This document shows positions 17,809 through 24,175 of a stretch of DNA of 64,000 nucleotides, piece after piece. The stretch's first letter is position 1. Each line of letters opens with the position of its first letter. The notes under the pieces are model-generated. The model was given only the letters and a program-made list of their open reading frames with translations. It had not been told where the DNA came from and searched no databases. A program made the translations under genes and the position numbers. Location: positions 4,464,001 to 4,528,000 of the forward strand of contig NZ_JBPJAQ010000001.1 of the NCBI RefSeq assembly GCF_051172195.1, given 5' to 3'. Source of the DNA: Paludibaculum fermentans_A. GTDB lineage: Bacteria; Acidobacteriota; Terriglobia; Bryobacterales; Bryobacteraceae.

Positions 17809-19337
17809 ACACGACACAGCCCGCTCCGTGGCGCTTCTCCCCGCGCGGTATCGCCGTCCGGCTATTCCTGACGTGCTGGCTGATCTACTCCCTGCACCTG
17901 GCCACAAACACGGTGCGCGAGATCTACCTGGCGCTTTCCATCGGCGACCATCTGTCGTTCCGCGTGGACGATTACGCCCGCATGCACCCCGATCTGTTCG
18001 AGAAACCCGGCTACGGCTGGCACATCGGGGCGAATCCCGGCGGGTCGATGCTGGGCGCGATTCCCTATGCCCTGTTCCGGCCTGTCATCGACCGGATCGT
18101 GGAGCGGACCAACCTGGCGCGGCGCGCACAGGGTCTGCAGCCGCCGGAGTACAACTCGCCGTGGCCGATGGCCCGTGAGTTCTATCGCGAGTCGTGGCGG
18201 CGCGGGTACGACATCAAGTTCGGACTGGCGGCCATCGTGATGCAGGTCTTCTGCATGGCTCCGATCTCCGCGCTTACGGCCGTGGCCATGTTCTTCCTGA
18301 TGCGCAGGCTGCTGCTGTCGGACCTGGCGGGGCTGGGCTTCGCCGTGCTCTATGCGTTTGGCACTCCGGCTTTCTTCCGCACCGGCTATCTGAACCACAA
18401 CCTGATGCTGGGCTGCTTCGCGTTCATGGGATTTCTCGCCATGTGGAACCCCGCGGGCGGTTCGCGCTGGAGGGCGGAACGGCGTTGGTTTCTCGGAGGA
18501 ATGACGGGCGGCGCCGCGCTGCTGTTCGACTACTCGGGCGTGGTGCTGCTGCTCACCCTGTTTGGTTATGGGCTGGCTAAGAGCTATGTAGAGCGCGGTA
18601 GGGCAGCCGCGGTTCGGGAAGGGCTCTGGTATATCGGCGGTTCGGTCCCGCCGGTCCTGCTGCTGTGGTTCTACCAGTGGGCCAGCTTCGGGAATGCGTT
18701 CCTGCCGGGCCAGAACTGGATGCCTCCGGTGGAGTGGATCGAACGTGGATACCAGGGCTTCGGCCCGCCGCAACTCGAGCTATTCGTAAGCCTGGCCTTC
18801 GACTACCGCTACGGCCTGTTCACGACGTGCCCTCTGTTCCTGCTGTCGTTTGGCGCGCTTTGGGTGAACCGCGGCGGGCGCGGAGTGCTGCCCAGGCTGG
18901 AGCTGTGGTTTCTCACACTGAGCGTGCTGGGCTTCTGGCTGTTCTGCAGCGGGATCAACTATACACGGCTGCAGTTCAACACGGGCATCCGGTATATGGC
19001 TCCGACGTTCCCGTTTGTGTTTGTGCTGGCGGCTACCGTGCTGGCGCGCGTGCCTCGGGCGTGGATGGGCGGTGTGAGTGTTGTTGCGATTGCCCAGGCG
19101 TGGTGCCTGGCGATGTATCGCGATGTGGAACGGGGTTTGGGTGTGCTGGAGCCCGTCGTCCGCGTGGCCTTGGGTGGCTTCCAGTTGCCTGTACTGACCG
19201 TGCTGTCGCGCATGGGCGGGCAGTATGGAGAGTACTTTGCCTACGGGCCTTCGCCGTTGTTCCTATTCACGGTAGCGGGGGGATTGATCTATTGCCTGTG
19301 GATGACGGGGCAGTCGAAGGAAGCCACAGACAAGTAA
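17805..19337 (+). CDS. Polytopic membrane protein of glycan operon, GT-C-like
   Basis: A 510-residue membrane protein with roughly ten hydrophobic helices and one large early periplasmic loop (residues about 45-130, with many charged and aromatic residues including DDYARMHPDLFEKPGYGWH). I do not recognise a named family. The topology, and a loop with acidic residues after TM1, resemble GT-C glycosyltransferases or O-antigen ligase/mannosyltransferase-like proteins. Start ATG at 17805 overlaps the flippase stop; the frame is open further upstream only as a shadow. It is the last gene of the operon, so a late transfer or polymerisation step is a reasonable guess, not shown. Confidence 0.7.
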   Translation: MNTTQPAPWRFSPRGIAVRLFLTCWLIYSLHLATNTVREIYLALSIGDHLSFRVDDYARMHPDLFEKPGYGWHIGANPGGSMLGAIPYALFRPVIDRIVERTNLARRAQGLQPPEYNSPWPMAREFYRESWRRGYDIKFGLAAIVMQVFCMAPISALTAVAMFFLMRRLLLSDLAGLGFAVLYAFGTPAFFRTGYLNHNLMLGCFAFMGFLAMWNPAGGSRWRAERRWFLGGMTGGAALLFDYSGVVLLLTLFGYGLAKSYVERGRAAAVREGLWYIGGSVPPVLLLWFYQWASFGNAFLPGQNWMPPVEWIERGYQGFGPPQLELFVSLAFDYRYGLFTTCPLFLLSFGALWVNRGGRGVLPRLELWFLTLSVLGFWLFCSGINYTRLQFNTGIRYMAPTFPFVFVLAATVLARVPRAWMGGVSVVAIAQAWCLAMYRDVERGLGVLEPVVRVALGGFQLPVLTVLSRMGGQYGEYFAYGPSPLFLFTVAGGLIYCLWMTGQSKEATDK

Positions 19338-19396
19338 GCCGCGAGGGTGGGGGTGGGATCCTCTTCCAGGGTATCCACTCGCTCAGGCTCGCGGCT
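19337..19396. terminator. Possible stem-loop between convergent genes
   Basis: A perfect 9-bp inverted repeat: AGCCGCGAG at 19337-19345 and CTCGCGGCT at 19388-19396, separated by 42 bases. It sits in the 75-bp gap between the end of the glycan operon and the convergent DUF4252-type gene. No T-run follows, so it is at most a weak or factor-assisted terminator. Confidence 0.3.
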
Positions 19397-19412
19397 CCGT
19401 TACGCGGATTTG

Positions 19413-19916
19413 TTATTGGATATCGACGTTCTTGCGGTGGCCCATGCCGGTGTTGTCCGCCAGCCACGACATCATCTTCCGGCCATCCAACTTCATCTGG
19501 ATGATGGTGCCTTCTTCCCGCTCGCTGGTGGCGATGAGCATCTCGCAGGTTGAGTTGGAGAGGCGCACGTAGGCCGTCACCGCTTCACCCTCGCGTTTCG
19601 ATCGCACCTGCAGGAACGGCTTCCAGTCCGAGCCCAGTTCCGACCGCACCACGCGCTGGAACTCCTCTGAGCCGACTCCTCGCAGGCCGCTCTCCTCATC
19701 GAAAATCGCCATCTTCATCGAACCCGCGCCGGCCGGCTTCTTCGCGAACATCACCGTGTTCACCAGGAAGCCCATGCCCGGCATGCGCATGCGGCGGATG
19801 CCGAGCCGCGATTCCACCCGGCCCACCACTGAGTCGAAGCTCTGTGCCTGTGCTTGCGGAGCGGGCAGGGCCAGCCAGCACAGCGCGGCGATTGCCAGAC
19901 CTTGCATGCGGTTCAT
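19413..19916 (-). CDS. Secreted DUF4252-like protein
   Basis: A 167-residue exported protein. The signal peptide ends near APQAQAQ. The rest (SFDSVVGRVESRLGIRRMRM, an AKKPAGAGSMKMAIFD strand, and a C-terminal IQMKLDGRKMMSWL) has the alternating strand-helix layout of DUF4252 proteins, which are often encoded next to ECF sigma factors. It lies 3 bp after the 181-residue paralogue and probably shares its transcript with the sigma factor genes upstream. Function unknown. Confidence 0.7.
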   Translation of the reverse strand: MNRMQGLAIAALCWLALPAPQAQAQSFDSVVGRVESRLGIRRMRMPGMGFLVNTVMFAKKPAGAGSMKMAIFDEESGLRGVGSEEFQRVVRSELGSDWKPFLQVRSKREGEAVTAYVRLSNSTCEMLIATSEREEGTIIQMKLDGRKMMSWLADNTGMGHRKNVDIQ

Positions 19917-19919
19917 GGC

Positions 19920-20465
19920 CTACTCCTCTTCGTCCTTGCCGTCTTTCTTGGCGCCTTTGCCCGGCGTGGCGTTCACCTTCGGGATGCCGAACTGGCCACT
20001 GAGATTGGTCAGGTCGCTGGGGTCGATATTGCCCATGATGTTCACGATGGTGAGTTCCTTGGGCTCGGCTGCGATGATCAGCAGCCCGCCGTCGCGGTGG
20101 AGGTAGATCTCAGAAATCTCCCTATCGCGTTTGCTATGCGTGCTGACAATGACAGACCACTCGGGTCCCTTGAGTTGCGAACGGATGTCGGCGATGTCTT
20201 TGTCCGTGTACTCGCCTTCCTTGTCGAACTCGTAGCCGCGCACGTAGATGCCCTTCAGCTTCTGCGCGATGCGCTTCACATCCGCCTCGTCCTTTTTGTC
20301 GGAGAGGAATTTGGTGGCGAAGGAGAGTGTCTGTGAATCCAGGGTGACGTTCACCGTCTCGGACGCCTTTTCCGCCAACCGTTCGAACGCTGCTGGAAAC
20401 CTGATCTGCTGCGCGGACAACAGGCCCGCTGCCGACACCATGAGTAATACTGACCGAAACTTCAT
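19920..20465 (-). CDS. Secreted DUF4252 family protein
   Basis: A 181-residue exported protein with signal peptide MKFRSVLLMVSAAGLLSAQQ. The central part (VKRIAQKLKGIYVRGYEFDK, EWSVIVSTHSKR, and LTIVNIMGNIDPSDLTNL) matches the DUF4252 layout. The tail is very charged (GKGAKKDGKDEEE). It lies between the small membrane protein of the sigma operon and the shorter DUF4252-like gene, all on the - strand with gaps of 33 and 3 bp. In related genomes DUF4252 genes commonly accompany ECF sigma/anti-sigma genes; their role is unknown. Confidence 0.8.
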   Translation of the reverse strand: MKFRSVLLMVSAAGLLSAQQIRFPAAFERLAEKASETVNVTLDSQTLSFATKFLSDKKDEADVKRIAQKLKGIYVRGYEFDKEGEYTDKDIADIRSQLKGPEWSVIVSTHSKRDREISEIYLHRDGGLLIIAAEPKELTIVNIMGNIDPSDLTNLSGQFGIPKVNATPGKGAKKDGKDEEE

Positions 20466-20498
20466 TGCGATTCTCCCGTAGTTCGATTCCCGAGCCGC

Positions 20499-20888
20499 CT
20501 ATTGCGCCTGTTCATCGCGTTCCAGCGACTGCACCCGCACCTGCGCCACGCGCAGTTTCTCACCCGTCATCCGCAAAGCCATCATGAGCTGTGCCTTGGC
20601 TGCTTCCCCTTGCACCTGCTGCCGCCGCTGCTGTTCCCAACGCACGCCGCCGAATACCAGGGCCACCGTGGCGACAGCCGCCGCCCAGCGCATCCATCTT
20701 CCAGAGCCCAGGCCGCCGCCCGAACCTAGCCAGCCCGCCAACCAAGTCCGCCGCGGTTTCATCCCTTCCGACCTGACTCTCGCCATCACGCCTTCGGCGA
20801 ACCACTCGGGCGCGTCCTCGCGCTCCAGCGCCTGCCGCAGACTGCTTTCCAACTCTTCGTTCGGTTCCATGGGATCGTAGGGTTCCAT
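20499..20888 (-). CDS. Single-pass membrane protein, likely anti-sigma partner
   Basis: A 129-residue protein. Residues 1-55 are acidic and soluble (EELESSLRQALEREDAPEWF), one membrane helix follows (about residues 65-80, WAAAVATVALVFGGV), then a Gln/Arg-rich coiled-coil C-terminus. The layout and its position after the ECF sigma gene suggest an anti-sigma factor, although no zinc-binding HxxxCxxC motif is present. The ATG at 20888 shares its A with the sigma stop (TGATG). The frame is open 42 codons upstream, but those are the sigma-gene repeat read out of frame. Confidence 0.65.
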   Translation of the reverse strand: MEPYDPMEPNEELESSLRQALEREDAPEWFAEGVMARVRSEGMKPRRTWLAGWLGSGGGLGSGRWMRWAAAVATVALVFGGVRWEQQRRQQVQGEAAKAQLMMALRMTGEKLRVAQVRVQSLERDEQAQ

Positions 20889-21496
20889 CACCGCTCCTTT
20901 CCTTGATTGGCCGGTCCTCGATTCGCCGGTCCTTGATTGGCCGGCCCCTGGCTGCCCAGCCGCCGCGCCGCCTTCTCCTGCAGTACGCCGATGGCTCGCC
21001 GCAGATGGCTCCACACCGTCCGCTCCGGCAGCTTGAGCATGGCCGCGATCTCATTCACGTCCAGATCCTCCTGGTAGCGGAGGATCACCACGGCGCGCTG
21101 CGTCTCGGGCAGGGAAGCCACCAGCCGCTGGACCTGGTCCGACAGCATCGTATCCTTCACCTGGGGCAAGGCTGCCGGTTCCGCCAGTCCCTCCATGGGG
21201 ATCTCCTGGCGGTTCGACTTCTTGCGATAGTTGTCGATGCAACGGTGGGTGGCCGTCTGCCGGAGCCAGCTTTCCAGGTGCGCCGGGGAGTCGATCGAGT
21301 CGAGATTGCGGTACAACTGCAGGAACACGTCCTGCCCAATCTCCTCGGCGATCGCCCGGTTGCGGAAGAAGTGCCAGCAGATGCTGTACACCATACGCTG
21401 GTGAGCCCGGACAATAGCTGCGAAGCCCGCATCTCCGCGCGCTTCCAGCCGCCATCCGGTCCCGGGTATTGGTGCCACTGCCTGCCCGACTCCCAT
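20888..21496 (-). CDS. ECF RNA polymerase sigma factor
   Basis: A 202-residue sigma-70 family protein. Region 2 is clear (MVYSICWHFFRNRAIAEEIGQDVFLQLY, then LESWLRQTATHRCIDNYRKK, the -10 recognition helix). Region 4 follows (LPETQRAVVILRYQEDLDVN, then IAAMLKLPERTVWSHLRRA, the -35 helix-turn-helix). The C-terminal 20 residues are an unusual GPANQ/GPANR repeat made by a 15-bp tandem repeat. It probably directs RNA polymerase to its own operon, with the single-pass protein and DUF4252 genes downstream as regulators or targets. Confidence 0.9.
   Translation of the reverse strand: MGVGQAVAPIPGTGWRLEARGDAGFAAIVRAHQRMVYSICWHFFRNRAIAEEIGQDVFLQLYRNLDSIDSPAHLESWLRQTATHRCIDNYRKKSNRQEIPMEGLAEPAALPQVKDTMLSDQVQRLVASLPETQRAVVILRYQEDLDVNEIAAMLKLPERTVWSHLRRAIGVLQEKAARRLGSQGPANQGPANRGPANQGKER
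20901..20945. repeat. 15-bp tandem repeat, three units, in sigma factor 3' end
   Basis: Three head-to-tail 15-bp units begin at 20901, 20916 and 20931 (CCTTGATTGGCCGGT with two or three changes per unit). They are in frame and encode GPANQ, GPANR, GPANQ on the - strand. Copy number could vary between strains without breaking the frame. Confidence 0.85.
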
Positions 21497-21665
21497 TCTG
21501 CCCTGTCCTTCACACTCGAATACGAGGAGGCGGGCTGGGATTGTGCAGTTTCTTGCGGGAAAGCCGTCAGCAATCAGCGGTCAGCGGTCAGCTTCCGCTC
21601 GTGGGGCGTGGCCCGCAACCTCTGTAACCACTCAAACTAAAGAGCTGATAGCTGAGAGCTGAGAG
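21497..21665. other. Intergenic gap with short repeats
   Basis: A 169-bp gap between the ECF sigma factor and the haem/HAMP gene. It holds a small direct repeat of CAGCGGT around 21575 and overlapping AGCTGA/AGCTGAGAG repeats around 21645-21665. No gene, tRNA or convincing terminator is seen; the promoter of the sigma operon should lie at its left end. Confidence 0.4.
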
Positions 21666-22541
21666 CTACTCTTCCAGCATCTTCATGGCCTTGGACAGGC
21701 TCCGCGTCAGCCGGTTGAAGGAATCCGCCAGCACGGCGATCTCGTCCTTGCCCTTCACCGGTACTTCCACGATCTCGAGATTGCCCTTGCTGATGGCATC
21801 GGCCGCGGCAGCCATGCGGCTGACCGGTTGGATGACCGTGATCACCAGGGCCAGGTTCAGCAGGATGAGGCTGATGATCGAGATCGCCGCCAGCCACATG
21901 ATCAGGTCAGCGAAGGCCTTGTCGGCAATCTGGGTGGGCACCGACATCGGCACCGTGACAATCTGCGCGGCGATGATCTCGTCCACTTTCCAGCCGAACC
22001 CGTTGTTTGAGCCGTAGGTCCGCACCATGGCCGCTGGAGCCGCCTCGGGTACGCTATGGCACTCCATGCAGGCCGCGGTCGCCTTCATCGGCTTTGCCAG
22101 GAAGAGATTACGGCCCGTGGGCGTATCGCGTTCGCCGATGATCTCCTGACGGTTGCGGTCGTTGCGGAACGTGGTGACCACGTCCGTCTCCCAGTCAGTG
22201 GCGCGGTTGGCCAGGTTGGTCGGATTGAGCGCCGCCTCCTTGTAACTGTAGTCGGAGAACTTGGCGTGCAGGTAGCCGAAGATCTGGCCGGCGGAGTAGG
22301 CGGGTACGGACTGTGGGAAGAACGTCTTCTCCTGCTTCTCGCGCGGCGTGAGCAGGGGCTTGATCTGCTTGGAGGTGTAGGTGCGCGTGGAGGCAGTGGT
22401 CTCCATCATCAGCCGGGCTTCCTGGAGCACCCGTTCACGTGCATTGTTCCTCAGGAACTGCCGGGCGGCATAACCCGTGGCGAGCAGCCCCAGCCCAAAG
22501 ACCAGGACGAACATCAGGTTGAACTTCAGCAGTAGTTTCAT
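21666..22541 (-). CDS. Membrane haem-binding sensor (Tll0287/DUF3365-like) with HAMP, no output domain
   Basis: A 291-residue membrane protein. An N-terminal TM helix (residues 7-25) precedes a periplasmic Tll0287/DUF3365-like domain with one CMECH motif (CxxCH, covalent c-type haem) near residue 165. A second TM helix (about 215-238) is followed by a HAMP domain (QPVSRMAAAADAISKGNLEI, DEIAVLADSFNRL), and the protein ends there at MKMLEE. In other bacteria this sensor is usually fused to a kinase, cyclase or chemoreceptor; here the output is missing. It lies 6 bp after the Ser/Thr kinase gene, so the kinase may be its partner. Redox or gas sensing is inferred from family and haem motif. Confidence 0.85.
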   Translation of the reverse strand: MKLLLKFNLMFVLVFGLGLLATGYAARQFLRNNARERVLQEARLMMETTASTRTYTSKQIKPLLTPREKQEKTFFPQSVPAYSAGQIFGYLHAKFSDYSYKEAALNPTNLANRATDWETDVVTTFRNDRNRQEIIGERDTPTGRNLFLAKPMKATAACMECHSVPEAAPAAMVRTYGSNNGFGWKVDEIIAAQIVTVPMSVPTQIADKAFADLIMWLAAISIISLILLNLALVITVIQPVSRMAAAADAISKGNLEIVEVPVKGKDEIAVLADSFNRLTRSLSKAMKMLEE

Positions 22542-22547
22542 AGCGAA

Positions 22548-23936
22548 TCAATGCGTCCGGTGCCGGGCCAGGAACCGTGCGCGCTCCTCGGGGGATGAGA
22601 TTTCTGAGGCCAGTGCGGTGAGCAGTTCATTTGGGCCGGCGGCCTTCTTGGCGGCACGGTCCACGATCACACGAGCCATGGGGCCGATCTGCACGGCCAG
22701 GTCTTTCTTCAGGTGGTCGAGCCAGGCCGGATCCAGCGAGGCCTGCGTCACGGTCACCGGCGTGGACGGTGTGGGCAGCGGGGTGGCCAGGGGCGCCACC
22801 ACGGTCTTCGTCTCGGCTCCGAATTCGGCGCGGCAGGCCTGCAGGAACAACGCGCGGTCAGACTCCTTGGCGATCTGGCCGGCCACGGCCTGGCACAGTG
22901 CCTCCAGATTCGGAGCGTCGCGGCTCTCCTTCATGACCAGGTGGCGCGCGATGGGCCCCACATACTGGGCCAGGTTGCGGTTGAGCACGGCCAGCGCCGC
23001 CGAGTGAAAGCGCGACGAAGACGGCAGTTTCTCCACGGGCAGCATGGTCGCCACGCGCTCGTGCACGCCGGTTTCCGACGGTGTGGCGGCCAACTGAGGC
23101 CAGGCCGAGTTGCTGGTGGGCATATAGCCGCTCAGGGCCTGCCGGAACTCCTCAGCCGTCTGGAACCGGTGCGCCGGATTCTTGGCCAGCGCCTTGATGA
23201 TGGCTGCGGACAATTCCTGGGAGATGGACGGATTGTGCTGAGCGGGCGCAACCGGCTGCTGGTGCACGTGGGCGTTCATCATCTCGTATTCATTGGCGCC
23301 TTCGATGGCGCGCTTGCCGGTGACCGCCTGGTAGAGGGTGATGCCGACGGAGTAGAGGTCGGCCCGCGCGTCGGCGTTCTGACCCGTCAATTGCTCCGGC
23401 GCCATATAGGCCAGCGAACCCAGCACCATGCCCGTCTGGGTCATGCGCGGGTTGAACTCCGCCAGTGCGATGCCGAAGTCGATGAGTTTGACGGCGCCGC
23501 CCCGGCTGAGGACGATATTGGTCGGCTTGATGTCGCGGTGAATGACGCCCTGGCGATGGGCGTAGCCGAGCGCCGACAGGACTTGGGAGACGATGCCGAC
23601 CGAAAGCTCCACCGGTAGCGGGGCATGCGCGAGCAGCGACTCCAGCGTGGGCCCTTCCACCAGTTCCATCACCATCAGCAACTGGTCGTCCAGCTGGAAC
23701 GCGGTGTACAGTTCCGCGATGTTCGGGTGGCGCAGGCTGGCGTGGACCCGGATCTCACGTTCAAACCGGCTGGTGATGTCGGCGGACGAAGACCGCACGC
23801 TGGGCAGCAGCACTTTCATGGCGTCCAGGCGCTGGGAAATGCGGTTGCGCACCTTGTAGAGCGCGCCCATGCCGCCGCGCCCCAGCACGCCCTCCACCTG
23901 ATAGTCCCCAACAACCTGGCCGACCTGGAAGCTCAT
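22548..23936 (-). CDS. Serine/threonine protein kinase with duplicated C-terminal domain
   Basis: A 462-residue Hanks-type kinase. The catalytic domain spans residues about 10-265: glycine loop GVLGRGGMGALYKV, catalytic HRDIKPTNIVL, metal-binding DFGIAL, activation-segment MAPEQLTG. The C-terminal 160 residues hold two copies of a module with the pattern hhGPhARhhV, then E/L-rich helices ending RxxFL (about 335-385 and 410-460), seen in other bacterial kinases and possibly a scaffold. It has no membrane helix. It is transcribed with the haem-HAMP protein 6 bp downstream, suggesting a redox-responsive phosphorylation pair. The 239-bp gap to the divergent GH78 gene must hold its promoter. Confidence 0.9.
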   Translation of the reverse strand: MSFQVGQVVGDYQVEGVLGRGGMGALYKVRNRISQRLDAMKVLLPSVRSSSADITSRFEREIRVHASLRHPNIAELYTAFQLDDQLLMVMELVEGPTLESLLAHAPLPVELSVGIVSQVLSALGYAHRQGVIHRDIKPTNIVLSRGGAVKLIDFGIALAEFNPRMTQTGMVLGSLAYMAPEQLTGQNADARADLYSVGITLYQAVTGKRAIEGANEYEMMNAHVHQQPVAPAQHNPSISQELSAAIIKALAKNPAHRFQTAEEFRQALSGYMPTSNSAWPQLAATPSETGVHERVATMLPVEKLPSSSRFHSAALAVLNRNLAQYVGPIARHLVMKESRDAPNLEALCQAVAGQIAKESDRALFLQACRAEFGAETKTVVAPLATPLPTPSTPVTVTQASLDPAWLDHLKKDLAVQIGPMARVIVDRAAKKAAGPNELLTALASEISSPEERARFLARHRTH

Positions 23937-24175
23937 GGAATTGCAGTCTTAATCTGTCCGGGGGTGTACGAAATGAGTTCCAAGTATAGCGCTCTCCAGC
24001 GCTTTCCGTGGCTCCATCGGAAGACACCTTTGTCCGTCACAGTATTGTGCCCGAATCCGGCCTGTCCGGGTATACTCCATCCTCCTATTCCAGTTGGAAA
24101 TCTCACCGTCCGCGAGCCTGTGAGGTTGGTTGCAGCCCCTGCCGGACTGGTAGTATTTGGGAGGAAAAAGTCCGT

